A DNA stretch of 64,000 nucleotides from Amorphophallus konjac (Eukaryota; Streptophyta; Magnoliopsida; Alismatales; Araceae): positions 234,965,224-235,029,223 of the forward strand of contig CM040118.1 in assembly GCA_022559845.1 (NCBI GenBank), given 5' to 3'. Position 1 is the first letter of the stretch. Each line of letters starts with the position of its first letter. This document shows, piece after piece, positions 1-11,034 of the stretch. Under the pieces are notes generated by a model, which saw only the letters and a list, made by a program, of their open reading frames with translations, did not search any database and was not told where the DNA came from. The position numbers were made by a program, and so were the translations under genes.

Positions 1-1060
1 GGTTAACCGGACAGGGTGCGGGCATGCCAGTCGATTTCTTGATAATCACTCACGGAACCAAGGGTTGACCGGGGAAGCGCCACCAGGGCGCGGCATGTGG
101 GCTCAGGCGATCGGACGGCACGTGGAGAAAAGGGGTTCCATGGGTGCGAGTGCGTAGGCGATTGCGGGAATCGTGTACTAGACGTCTATCCCCACCGGCC
201 GCAAGCAACCGGTGTTTATTTACATCAGATTGAATCTGAATACCTTCGTTCCAAGTTGAAGAGAAGTCTGTATATGTGTCTGAAGCCTTGGGTAAAGGGC
301 TAGGGGGCATTCAGCAGCTATGGGCGCGTGTTAGATCGAGGGGTGTTTACTGGGGTTAGGGTGTTGGGCACGGATGTCGAGTGATGTAGATAGAAAACTA
401 GGGGCCTGAACGTGGGTGCGAGAGCACTCGTCCAATCGATGGTGTTGCACTGAGGTGTATATTTATTCTCAGAAAAGCCGTAATGGCAAAGATACAGCTG
501 GCACATGCCGCGGGATAGCTCTGACGTGCTAGTCGGTCCCCGGGTCGATGCCTGGTGAATGAGCACACATGTGTTTTACAGAGGGCTCCTCCCGTGGCGT
601 AGGCCATGGCCGAGATGCCGAATGGGGGCCTGTGACTGGATCACTGGGGGGATACATCGATCTGGTGTCTGGGTGAGGATCAATCACGACTCGAGTTGAG
701 CAGTCGGACATGGCCTCGTAACTGCGAGAGAGCATGACGTCATGGTACACGTGGGGTTGCAACTGACGGACACGCGAGGGGAAATCCCGGCATGAGGGGA
801 CGTCCGCCCATGTCGAAATGCCTCGCATACGGTGGGTGTTGACTTGTGTGTGACAGCTACATACGGCGTGAGGGGAGTGTAAACGACATACCCCGGCGTA
901 TTAGACCGCTGAACAAGTCACCCACGCACAATTCTCCTTTGCTCGTTGCTTGGAGCCGCACTTGAAGTCATGTGCTTGCCAGATGATCTTCCGTATATGG
1001 ATTGGATTAGATGCCCCACCCCTTGAGCTCCTAAGAGGTTTTTATAGGGGAAGTTGAAGG
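1..1060. other. Unassigned non-coding DNA
   Basis: No gene or known element was recognised here. The sequence is G+C-rich and mixed in composition. The short open frames on both strands overlap one another, have no recognisable domain and look like chance frames. It may be degraded transposon sequence, but I see no LTR end, primer site or coding remnant that would prove it. Confidence 0.5.
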
Positions 1061-1070
1061 GTCACAAGGT

Positions 1071-1354
1071 GTTTACGCGGACCAGCTAAGGGGGGTGAGC
1101 TGGTCCGCATAAACCCAAGTGAATAGTGTCACTGGGTTGCACTGGTTGAGAGAGGGGGAGGGGGTTTACGCGGACCAGCCAGGGGGCCTGGGCTGGTCCG
1201 CGTAAACCCCGCCCCCCCTCAGGGTTTTAGGCGGAGTGGCTGGGTTTTTTCTTTTTTGAAAAAAACAATTTTTTTTAATTGAATGGGGGGGTTTACGTGG
1301 ACCGGCTAGGGAGGGCTAGCTAGTCCGCCTAAACCCCCCAGGGGGGGTTTAGGC
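1071..1354. repeat. Cluster of three related palindromes (GTTTACGCGGACCAGC family)
   Basis: Three hairpin-forming units share the arm GTTTACGCGGACCAGC. Unit 1 pairs 1071-1087 with 1098-1114 (one mismatch, 10-nt loop). Unit 2 pairs 1161-1180 with 1191-1210, a perfect 20-bp stem with a 10-nt loop. Unit 3 (about 1291-1332) is more diverged and is followed directly by a second inverted repeat, CCTAAACCCCCC against GGGGGGGTTTAGG, at 1329-1354. Spacing is about 90 then 130 bp. No open frame or element end is associated with them. They could be foldback or MITE-like units or a structured transposon fragment; this sequence does not decide. Confidence 0.8.
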
Positions 1355-2600
1355 GGGTTCGCTCCAAGAGAGAGAGAGGGGCTGATCCCCACCCTATAAA
1401 AATTTATTTTTTGGGTCTTTTTCTTCCTAAATTGACTAAGAAAGAAAAGGACAATTGTGTGGAAGGATACGTGGAGCTTGCGGAGGCTTTTGTGCGCGTC
1501 GACTTGCGGAATCCCCGCGTGCTATCGCTTTGCGCTCCCACGTCTACGTGTCTGCTTCTCGAACTGGTATGGCACACGAATCGCGTCGTAGGACCGTAAA
1601 TTGGACGAACCGGGGCTGAGTGGGGTCGTGGGACCACCGGGCTAGAGAGTGAGTGCGGCCCCCAGGGAGTTCGCCCTCCCTGGGGCGCGCGGCCATGCGC
1701 CGGGGTGAATTGGCCCCGGGCTGGCCGTAACCCTAGGGGATGACCCCCAGGGGTTTTCTTGTGTTGCCTGGGGACGTCCTTTCACGGACTTTGACCTTCG
1801 GGAGGCTGGCATGGGCCCACGGGGCCGTTGTTCTTCGAGTCAGAGTAGCCACTCACAAGGTGTTCGGGCAAATGCCCGACACACCCCGGGTTGTCGAACA
1901 AGCCACGTAGGTTGCCGACGGGTCTTGGATTTGGCCTAGGGCCAAGGGTAGAAGTCCATAGGGGCTGGGAGGAGGCACAGTGGGTGCACGGGCCTTACCG
2001 CGTGCTACGTGCCATGTTGTACGGTGGGTTGGCAGGGTAGCCTCGGGTTGACCCGAGAGCTAAAGTTGAGTGGCATGTTGCCACGTGTCTGAGGGTCGGG
2101 GGTGGCCCCGACTTGCTGGGGTGGGTCGTTGTAGGACCCAATTAGTGTAGTGGAGCCACGGGGTGGCCCGTGGTCTTGTGTAGAAGGGCTGGAACACGTT
2201 CGCTCACAAGGTGTTCAGAAATATGCCGAACACATGTGTGTGAGCCGTAGGCACGTGCTACGGGCTTCCAAAGCCTGTGGTTGACTTGTTTGGGTCTCTC
2301 TTTGACCTTGGAGGGTTGAATGAAGAGTCTCGGAGTGGGCCCGCGGCTCTTTTACTGGATGCCACATGGCGTGGCTTCGCGTCGGGGCCCCCCTGGGTGG
2401 TCCCGGGTGGCCATATAGAACGCGGACAATGTCAGCATAAAAGTGGCTGGGATTGAGCTCGAACCATTATTTGTGTCGCCGCGTGTTGCGTTAAGTTGGT
2501 TGGGACCCCTGTGGGGACCCGCAGGGTTGTAGGAAGGGCTAGATAGCCCGTGTCTTGAAGGTGTTCGGGGAAATACCCGAACCCTTACTCCTTGTTATTG
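1355..2600. other. Unassigned non-coding DNA with a motif recurring every ~350 bp
   Basis: No gene was recognised. A possible TATA-like stretch (CTATAAAAATTTAT) lies near 1394, with no gene after it that I can support. A 24-bp motif, AAGGTGTTCGG followed by AAAT and an inverted CCCGA arm, occurs at 1857-1880, 2208-2231 and 2558-2581, with spacings of 351 and 350 bp. The DNA between the copies is not obviously repeated by eye. Confidence 0.45.
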
Positions 2601-2608
2601 TTGTTCCC

Positions 2609-2683
2609 CTGTGGTCATTTGAGTCATCTTGTGGTCATTTGGGTCATTCGACATCATCTTGTGGTCATTTGAGTTATTTGATA
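2609..2683. repeat. Short direct repeat CTTGTGGTCATTTGAGT
   Basis: Three consecutive imperfect copies of CTGTGGTCATTTGAGTCAT and its longer variants start near 2609, 2628 and 2658. The second copy carries an extra ATTCGACATCAT. It is a small minisatellite in otherwise unassigned sequence. Confidence 0.6.
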
Positions 2684-3090
2684 TTCTTGATTTTGATAAT
2701 GGCTAAACACTATAAGTCATTGATGTTTTACCACTCTTATATGACTAAACTACTTGATGTTCTTTCATGATAGATATGCCAAGGAATGGAGTGGAGATGA
2801 CAAAAGTGAAAGCTCAATGATTGCGCCGTCGCACGCGGATCGACCGCGGGGTCAGGTCGCGGGAATCGACCTGCCAGGTCTAGTCGCGGAGATTTCCGGG
2901 GGCAGCGCCCCTTGCGGGGGTTTCCGGGGGTGGAGCCCCCGGAACAAAATTTTGATTATAGGAGCGATATAATCAACAAAAATCTTCAAGACAGTCAAGG
3001 TTGATGCCACAGATGAGAATGGACTGCTAAAGGACTCAAGCGACGGAGCTAAAGAGGTTAACGGACCGACCCGGGAAAACCCGGGGTCTG
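2684..3090. other. Unassigned sequence with G/C hairpins
   Basis: No gene is supported. Around 2855-2945 are G-rich hairpins such as CCGGGGG and GCCCCCGG flanking a short loop, followed by AACAAAATTTT. G-rich hairpins next to AAAATTTT are often seen in plant transposon non-coding parts, so this may be the outer part of the copia-type remnant that follows. That is inference. Confidence 0.35.
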
Positions 3091-3094
3091 CCCA

Positions 3095-3278
3095 GCTGGC
3101 GGTCGACCGCCAGCACAGGGGCGGTCGACCGCCCCAGCCAGCAGCTCCCAGTCTGCATGAGTCTTAGTGGCGGTCGATCGCCAGCCCAGTAGCGGTCGAC
3201 CGAAAATTCCAGGGACCATCCGTCTACAGCGTTTCATCAGTAGCGGTCGACCGCCAGCTTCTGCAGGTCGACCGCTAG
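3095..3278. repeat. Cluster of six GCGGTCGACCGC palindromes
   Basis: A 12-bp palindrome, GCGGTCGACCGC, or a close variant occurs six times in about 180 bp. The first copy extends to a perfect 20-bp palindrome (3095-3114) and the second to a perfect 18-bp one (3118-3135). Variants follow at 3168-3183 (GATC centre), 3192-3202, 3243-3254 and about 3264-3277. Flanks of copies also match (CAGC, CCAG). No coding role is visible. It may be a binding-site cluster or a structured part of the LTR that follows. Confidence 0.8.
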
Positions 3279-3299
3279 CCCCAAGCCTTCAATGTTGAC

Positions 3300-4300
3300 T
3301 TTGTTTTCCACTTCGAGAAGAGCCCCTTTCCTTGTATTTGTTTAACCCCAAAGTCACCCAATCCCCCATAGATTGTGGATCTGGTCTGAAAGATGTCCAA
3401 GGACCATTCAAAGTCTATAAAACCAACACAAGGAGGGTTAGAAACCCAAATGCTTCAAGGGGATTCAAGGGAGGCTACAAGGGTGTGTTCAAGGGAGAGG
3501 AGTTCGAGTACTATAGCTGTGAACAGTATTACGGGAAGAAGCTTCTTCATCCTCAAGTGATTCAAGCTTCTTCAAGAGGAGATCAAGCCCAAGCCAAGAG
3601 AAGATAAAGCTGCATCCTTCATCTTCTTCATCAACTCAAGAAGATCAAAAGGAAGATCGAAGCTACATCCATAGTCTTCTTCATCAACTCAAGGAAGATC
3701 ATCTCTCAAGGAAGAAGACACCATTGAAGCATCCGATTCAAGCTCCAGCAATCACAGACAAGATCTTTCTTCTTTAGCATATTCCATATCTTGGTTGAAT
3801 AGCTTGATATTTGTTCCCTTTCCATTTCTTTCAAATAATCGAAACTGAAGATCGTCCCTACCGGTGGTTAGTAGGAAGGCAATCGGAAGTTCTCCGATCT
3901 ACGGTGATTGACGTCCCTACCGGTGGTTAGTAGGAAGGCAATCGGAGGTTTTTCCGATTTGCGGTTCTGTGTGTGGCACTAGTGGAGCCTCACCGGATTT
4001 GGTGAGGGGTGGACGTAGGACTGGGGATTCAGTCCGAACCACCTTAAAATCCTTTGTGTTGTGGTTTGTTTATGTGATTGCTTCGTTCTAGATGCATGCT
4101 TAGGTTCAAATCGATATATTATTTGCTCATCTTGCCAAGCAAATTATAGTGTTCTTCGATAAGCTAGTTATATTCCGCTGCGATTTATTTTATCTAGCTA
4201 TACAGAGGGTTGCATTACGAAAAGAGGGGCAGATCTATTCACCCCTCCCCTCTAGATCTGCTGTCCACTACTCAACAGTTATTTTAGCTGGGAAATGGTC
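3300..4300 (+). mobile_element. Probable copia-type LTR remnant
   Basis: This stretch reads like the downstream part of a Ty1/copia LTR. It has a TATAAAACC box near 3417, then an A+G-rich leader, then a block ending in GATCTATTCACCCCTCCCC near 4231-4250, which resembles the end of SIRE/Maximus-type LTRs as I know them. A 59-bp direct duplication lies at 3853-3970. I could not fix the LTR start, and no primer site follows cleanly, so this is a decayed remnant. It leads into gag-like sequence in the same orientation. Confidence 0.5.
3853..3970. repeat. 59-bp tandem duplication
   Basis: Two adjacent copies of a unit beginning CGTCCCTACCGGTGG start at 3853 and 3912. They differ at a few positions (for example GAAGTTCTCCGATCT against GAGGTTTTTCCGATTT). 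The duplication lies inside the copia-type LTR-like region. Confidence 0.75.
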
Positions 4301-4301
4301 C

Positions 4302-4772
4302 GGGTATAACAATGCGTTAATTCAAAATGATAAATTTAAGGAAGAAAATGAGAAGTTAAAACAGATGAACTCTGCTATATCTGAAAGGCTTCTCACATTG
4401 GAAAAAAAGAAAATCGTCTGTACAGACGAATAGAAAATAGTTGAAGAGCTTAAAAAGGAAATCGAAGAATACAAAACTGCTAACATAGTATTGAATGAAA
4501 CTGTTAATTGCAATGAACAAGAGATTGTGAGTTATGAAATACACATTGCATCTCTAGAAAATGAGATTCAAGATTTGAAAAGTTCTTTGTCTAAATTTAT
4601 TAGTGGGCAAGATACTATGAATAAATTACTAAGAATAAAGGTCAACTTTCAGAAGGAGGGGTTGGGCTATAACCCTATAAATAAAAAGAGTTTTGAAAAT
4701 AAAATTCAAACATCATTTGTTTCTAGTTCTGCAGCTAGTCTAGCAGAAATTAAAGGAGGACTCAAGGAATGA
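4302..4772 (+). pseudogene. Truncated copia (SIRE-like) gag-associated coiled-coil fragment
   Basis: A single reading frame, broken by one in-frame TAG at 4431-4433, encodes a Lys/Glu-rich coiled coil (ENEKLKQMNSAISERLLTLE, then LENEIQDLKSSLSKFISG) followed by KEGLGYNP. The order coiled coil then GLGY is characteristic of the C-terminal part of plant SIRE-type copia gag proteins. The frame stops at 4772 where unrelated sequence beginning TGTCACGCCCC starts, so the element was cut by a later insertion. No zinc knuckle, protease, integrase or RT is present. Family assignment is from memory of the motifs. Confidence 0.6.
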
Positions 4773-6169
4773 TGTCACGCCCCGAGCACGGAAGATTACT
4801 CGGATGCGTGACGCATCTATATAGATCGTGTCATTAGAGCGATAAGAATTTTAGCATACATAATTACGGAGTGCGCAAATGACTAATCAATCTAATAAAT
4901 TCCAATAGTCCAAGTGATGATTATTTGATTAATCAAAGGAATTAAACATAGTCCATGAGGATTTCTAAATTTAGAAAGCCAAACATTAGGCTACACGACT
5001 TAACACAAAGTTTATACCACTAACTGACATAATTGGGAATACAAGGTAGACTCAAATAAATTCGAAGACACGACTAGCTAATGATAGATGGTTGGTGTTC
5101 TAGCACTCGTCACTCAGTCTCAACCCCATTCTTGTCGCTATCCGAATCACATGAAAATATTCAGAAGTAACTGGATGAGCGAATCGCTCAGTAGGAATTA
5201 CATCTCAAATACGAGCAATCTTTACGTGATTTATAATTTGCATGTATTATCAGTATGACTATGCATGATGTACATATAATAAAAATCAGGTATACAGATA
5301 AATCTAGGCATGATGAATAATAAGAGATCAAGAACTGGATAAAGAGAGTATAACAAGAATTCAAGTATTTGACAAGTAGTATTTCAAGAACTTACATATG
5401 TAAATGCCACTTCGGGCAAGAAGGGATTCGTGTACAAGTATGAACGCAAGTATGAGAAGGAACTCATGTACGAGTATATCTCAGGTATGAGCAAGTAAAA
5501 TTCAATTCAAGCAAGTAAAGTTAAATGCGTATCAGTAGGATTGGCTATTATCAAGCAAGTATTCTGCCCTTTCTCAGGCCGCAAGTCAAGTATCACCCGT
5601 TCCGGGCCACGCAAGTCAAGTCTAGTAAAGAGAGAGAGAAAGAGAGAGTAGGGGTGGAGTGTCTCAAGTCAAGCAAGTACTCCGGGTAATGCTAAACATC
5701 GTGGTCAATAAACTCCCATGGGCACAAGTACCTTCGGGTGCTCCTCCTAGGACCAGACCGGGCCCTATATGCATAGCATTTCATGTATTACCTTTGACAT
5801 CTACTCTCATTTATAGCCAATATGAAATTTCATGAATTTAGAAATGTAGTATTTCAGACGAGATTAACTAGTCATTTGGTTATGGAGGATTCTAGAGGTG
5901 GCTCCTGTCGTGTAACACTTTGCCTCGTACGGCCTCAAGAGGTGGCTCCCACAACGTAGCACTTTGCCCTGCATGGCACTTAGCTCCTACACTCCCAAAT
6001 GGTAGTTTAAGAGGTTCAAGGTTTGACCATGTAGGGTATACACGAATAGATTTTTTTTTCATGTAATGGAATTCAAGAATTCATCATACGCAGGAGTCTG
6101 GATTAGGGTTATGTTTGCATAATTCTCGAGACAGATCAAGATCAGAAGTTGTAATTATTGATTTGGCAT

Positions 6170-6725
6170 CTGGGGGTTTGCTAATCTTTCAAATTTTTAT
6201 TTTTTTTGAAATTTATATAAGCATATATCAAATTGGCGCCCCCCAGGATGTCTTCATTTAATTGAAGACGTCCTGGAAGTCGTCAATTCAGTAATTGACG
6301 CCTGGGGGTTACCCAACCTTTCAAAATTGTGATTTTTCAAAAATTATATATATATATATATTGAAATTGGCGCCCCTCATGAAGTCTTCAATTAATTGAA
6401 GACTTCAGGGCCGTCTTCAATTCAGTAATTGAAGACTCGAGGGCCGTCTTCAATTCAGTAAATGGCACCTGGGGCTTGCCCAACCTTTCAAAATTATGAT
6501 TTTTCAGATAAATATATGTGCATATTGAAATTGGCGCCCCTGTGACCAGTCTTCAATTAATTGAAGACTTGAGGGCCGTCTTCACTTCAGTAATTGAAGA
6601 CTTGAGGGCCGTCTTCAATTAACGAATTGAAGACTCTGTGGGCAGTCTTCATTTAACAAATTGAAGACTCTGTAGGTAGTCTTCATTTAATTGAAGACTT
6701 CCAGGGCGTCTTCAATTTAAGTACA
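6170..6725. repeat. Inverted-repeat array AATTGAAGAC / GTCTTCAATT
   Basis: More than ten copies of GTCTTCAATT or AATTGAAGAC alternate here, each separated by about 8-12 nt such as TTGAGGGCC. A larger unit of roughly 130-165 bp (ACCCAACCTTTCAAAATT, then TGAAATTGGCGCCCC) recurs three times near 6170, 6310 and 6475. A second, sparser patch with GGCGCC...GGGCGCC pairs lies at 6990-7350. The array lies in non-coding LTR-like sequence. Transcripts would form many short hairpins. Confidence 0.75.
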
Positions 6726-7595
6726 GGTTCAACTCAAATTGACGACACACCAATTGAGTTGTTTTCCAAGTGAGTTGTGCTTCGCATCAGAACTGTAAGT
6801 TCTATGACACAAGTTACTGTTCATTTCTCCAAAGTTTCTCTAAATCAGAATCCGAAGACACGGTCAGATGGAGAAAAATCTCAGGGTCACAGAAGTATAT
6901 TCTGTCAAAATTTTCAAGGTCTAGTTTATTAGTTATAGATTTTTGAATGCGTTAATTTACTGATTTTTGAAAATTCCAGAAAACAGAATTGACGACATGG
7001 TGCATGTCATCAATTAATTGACGCCCTCTCGGGAAGTCTTCAATTCTGAAATTGGCGCCCTAGTCAAGGGCGCCAATTAGAGTGAGGTGTCCACTATTCA
7101 TCAGTGTGAAAAAGCTCCGAATCAGGAAGTAATGGCACGAATATGTTGAGAAAAGTGTCAGGATTCTAGAAACATATTCATGCAAAAATTTTGTGCTTTA
7201 GTTCGATAGTTATGGATTTTTGAATGTGTTGAATTATCAATTACTAAAAATTTTAGAAATCGAATTGACGACACTGGGGGTGTCTTCATTTAAATGACGA
7301 CTGCTTGCGCAGTCTTCAATTTTGTAATTGGCGCCCTGGTCAGGGGCGCCATTTTCAAGTGAGCTGGGGCCCTCCGGGTGTTAAAACATTAACGTAGTCT
7401 ATGTAACAGAGGCTACAAATTAAGGTTTTAAAACAGGATTATTAAGACTGAAAACTAGTGTGATAAAATACATTCAAAAGCTCATGAAATCATGCTAATA
7501 AACTAAGTTCAAACTCATAAAAATCATGGTAACAGTATGTAACAAACTATTAATATATGTATAACATGGTATTATTCTTGGTCATGGTAAAGCCA

Positions 7596-7597
<2 letters not shown>

Positions 7598-7633
<36 letters not shown>
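7598..7633. repeat. (TA)n microsatellite
   Basis: An uninterrupted run of about 17 TA dinucleotides lies inside the LTR-like block. Confidence 0.9.
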
Positions 7634-8582
7634 CATGGTTGACTAGTTAATCAAACTCTAAGCATGCATCAATTAACCTATTTAGCTACTAGTTAGGCAA
7701 GGATTTGAGAACACCTACCTTTGTGAAGTGACAGGAGTTGACAGGAGAGGAAGAAGTAGCTCTTCCCTTCCTCTACAACTCCAGAGCTTGTTCCCGTATC
7801 TAGCCTTCGAACTAACTAAATAAGGGAAAAATAGAGTGTATTTTATAACCTTAGGGTCGACAGGATGGGGGACAAGATCCAGAATTATAGGATATTTAGT
7901 GGGTTTACAGCCTACACAGGCTGGAGGGATAGAATTAAAGAGGCGTAATCTCGCGCTGGACTTGAGCTGGGGGATGATCACCGAATAGTGAACTGCAAGA
8001 AAGGGAAACGGATCAGGGGGCCCAGGGATGGTTCCCTGGGGTAAACCCTCCGATGCCTAAGTCAGTAGAGCAATGGTGGAAGCTATGAAGGGAGGAGAAA
8101 AAGAGAGGCGTGAGATCCGTCTACACCAAGATTGTGAAGTGGTTCCTGCTCAGGGAATTTTAGGCATGTGTTGGGCCTTACCTTTCGCTGGAGGGAGTCC
8201 CAAGTTTAAATAGTGCGCTGGCCTCATGAGTCCCGTAAGCTGAGGAGTTTCAGGCGGGAGTTACGTCCTCAACGTGGGCTCTTTACGTCCTCATCGTGGG
8301 ATCTTTATAGTCTTGAGGGGTCGTGGGTCCCTTATCCTCAAAAATTCCTGCTCATAAAGGGCTCTCAATGGCAGTGTGGATAAGCAATCGTCGGTTAAAC
8401 CCAAGCATGAAGGGTGCCAACCCTGTCCGGGCGATAGGCATAGCTCGGATGAAGGTAGGTCGGAGTGAGCGCTGAGCGCTTGCCTCTATCCCGGTGAGGG
8501 GATAACTCGGGCATGGGTCTTTGATGTGACACCACCTTGGTGTGATAGTCACAAGACCAATGCTTCCTCGGACCTAAGTATG

Positions 8583-10745
8583 TGATGAGGACATCAAGAG
8601 CTTATGAGTTGTATTTTGTGTATTGGCTTGGATTGGTGTGTATGATGGGTTGTATTGGCTTGAAGTGTATGTAATTTTTGATTTCTTTCATTTGGGCCAT
8701 CCTTGTAAGGCTTATATCAAGCCAATGGGCCATTTGTTATGTCAAGTCCAAGGCTAGGTTGCCATTAGTAGAGTCCATTAAGAGTGTTACTTCATAGTGG
8801 GTCATTAAGGCACTTAAGGCCCAAATTGGGTTCCACTCTCTCATGGGCCATCTAAGTGGGAGTGGCCCAAGTCTAGCATGATCTAATGGGAGGCTCTTGG
8901 CCCATGAATGGCCTTGGCCCATGGAAGGGGGCGCAAGGTTCCTTGTCTTATTAGGCATGGTAGTTGTGGTTTAGGTGGTGTTTGAATAGATCTAGTCCAA
9001 GGTTGAATAAGTATGGTCAAATTAGATTAAACTAATGTATTAAATGTGTGATTCACATTGTATCCCAGCCCTTCAATCCAAACCCCTAGATCCAAGGGTT
9101 GAGGTTGAGTTTGGTTGGCATCCTATATAAGGTTGTATTTTTCATATTGAAGCAATTAATGAAGAGAAAATAGGCATTTGCCCCAAGTGAGATTTGCACC
9201 CCTCCCCTCTCTCTACCTGGTTCCTCCACCTCCAGCCCCCTTTCTAGAGGTAATCCCTTCCCCCTTGATCCCCTCCAGCATCTGAAGCAACTCCGGTGAT
9301 CGCCGCCGCCATCGTCTCGCCGCCGACGCGTCGTCGCCAACGATTTCGGTGTTCTGTCCACTCAGGACAGACCCTTCTTCTCCGAATTCCTGCTATCACT
9401 CCCTTCATCTTCTGAAGCTCAAAATTTCAGGGTTGGTTCCCCTCTAGAACTCTTATCCCCCAAAAAAAAATCACGTCAAAATTCATCCTTTAGCTATTTT
9501 TTGATTTTCGTCCAAGTCCAAGTTTCAGATCTGTCCTGGTTCTGTTTACTGTTCACCAGCTCTGAGTTTACCCCATTCGAACCATCTTTTGATTTTTTTT
9601 GGGTCATCCAAATTTAATGGGATCTCTGTCCACATCCCTCTACCACCAGGAATTTTATTAATTTTTGGTTCATCCTCCAAGTATTTTGCAAATTTCGTCC
9701 AAGTTCCCAAGAACAGTCTACCCACAGTTTCCCAGATCCGACCCAGGTCTAGCAAACAAATCCCATAAAATCCATTTCGTCTTTAATCAGAAAACCAAAA
9801 ATAGTCACGGATTCCTCTCTCAGAGACCTTCAACTTTGCTGAAGAAATTATTTCAAGATTCGGAGGTCTTCTCCCCGGTCAACGTCGATCTTCAGAGAAG
9901 TCAGAACCTGCCCCTGCAGTTCTGGCCAGATTCCAGCAAGCTTGTAAAATGCATGATCAGAAATACAGATCTGATTATTTTTTTTGAAGACCCCTACGTC
10001 GACGTATTCTGAGTCAGCTTTCCAACGGCGCTAACCTTGTCGCATTCCGACGACGGGGCTGATCGCAGCAGCAGTTTTCTCCGAGTCGCGCACCTGCAAA
10101 CAGAATTTTCAGATTCGTGGCCGAGTTCCCGCGAGCGTCGTCCGAGGGCCGCCCGGCGTCCGGCGGTCGTTCCAGCAGCTCGCCATCCCAGGGGAATGCT
10201 TTCCAGGTGTCTCCACAGCAGAGGAGTCATCAGGCCCCACACGACCCCTCCGGTCAACACGTGGGCCCCCACTAGCACGAGTACGCGTGAAGCCGAAGCA
10301 TTGCTCGAAACCGCCCGTCAACCCGAACTTGGTCCTCCCGGGCCCACTTGTGTCGCCCTTTACCTCCCTGCGTGGAGTGGGCTTATTTGTACTGCTGTAA
10401 ACATAATGTACTAAGTTCCCGGGAGTACAAGCTTCGGCCGGGTGCCATCTTCGCCACGCCGAGAGCGTGGAGGTATCGCCTTCACCCTTACATTTGGCAT
10501 TAGCTTAATTCTTTATATGCTTTATATGCCGCTGCTAGAGAGCATGTGTAGGGATACCTAGCTCGCCTTCAATTTATAATATCACTACTGCGAGAGAGAG
10601 CGAAGCCGTCCCGTCACCCGATCCGGGCGCAAAAGAGAGCCGACCACCCTAGCTCATTGCCGGTTTCTCAACCGCACACATCCGACGCTTCCCTCGTTAA
10701 GGGACGATCGCGAGCTTGTCGTGTCCGTGGTCCCGTCCCGCATCA
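8583..10745 (+). repeat. 5' LTR of the gag-only element
   Basis: Begins TGATGAGGACATC and ends CCCGCATCA. A TATATAA box lies near 9124, so transcription should start shortly after it. Open frames inside it are repeated in the 3' LTR and have no family signature; I treat them as non-coding. Confidence 0.95.
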
Positions 10746-10748
10746 ATT

Positions 10749-10760
10749 TGGTATCAGAGC
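10749..10760 (+). promoter_or_regulatory. Primer-binding site, tRNA-iMet
   Basis: TGGTATCAGAGC begins three bases after the LTR end. This is the standard plant sequence complementary to the 3' end of initiator methionine tRNA, used to prime minus-strand DNA synthesis. Confidence 0.9.
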
Positions 10761-11034
10761 GAGGTTGAGTCTAGGGTGTCAAAAAAGAAAAAAAAAGAGT
10801 GTCATTTAAGTCATTGTCTAAGACACACTAGGTTGCATTTGCATACCACTAGTCGGTATATAAAAAGGTGTTGTCCGGCCGTTAGGTTACGCCTATCGGA
10901 AAGGCCGCACACTTGTGCGAGTGACCTTCGGGTCGATTATCTCCGCCGCGTACCGGGTTTTGGTTAAGTCTAGGCGCATCATTTTGCATTAGTGTGTTTT
11001 GCTTTAGTCGGTGTCTTCTAGTCGGTGTGTTTGC

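Larger units (their letters stand above)
4773..8531 (-). mobile_element. LTR-like block, minus orientation (possible 3.76-kb LTR)
   Basis: Read on the minus strand, the block starts TGTCACATC (8531) and ends GGGGCGTGACA (4773), giving matching TGTCAC/GTGACA termini. It has a TATTTAAAC box near 8213 and a motif GACTTAGGCATCGGAGGG near 8055 like those in Tat-lineage LTRs. The rest is a long A+T-rich stretch without coding content. The five bases flanking the two ends do not match, so it is not a clean solo LTR; it may be one LTR of a larger minus-strand element, perhaps the old Tat element to its right. Boundaries are inferred from end sequences only. The small minus-strand frame at 7981-7715 has no recognisable domain. 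Confidence 0.45.

Noticed and set aside
1857..2581. KVFxxMP-like translations resembling pentatricopeptide repeats
   Set aside because: Only eight codons match at each site, with no helix-repeat context and no continuous frame between them.
6170..6725. CRISPR-like array of short repeats
   Set aside because: Repeat and spacer lengths are irregular, repeats alternate in orientation, and the context is a plant LTR-like region.
4773..8531. Solo LTR
   Set aside because: End sequences fit, but flanking 5-mers AATGA and CCACC differ, so I report it only as LTR-like.
10037..10414. Open frames of up to 125 codons on both strands in the LTR of the gag-only element
   Set aside because: They lie in the LTR and are partly repeated in the other LTR with substitutions and changed ends; no domain.
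10749..10760. Possible tRNA fragment (TGGTATCAGAGC here and at 35515)
   Set aside because: Position directly after LTR ends shows these are primer-binding sites, not tRNA genes.
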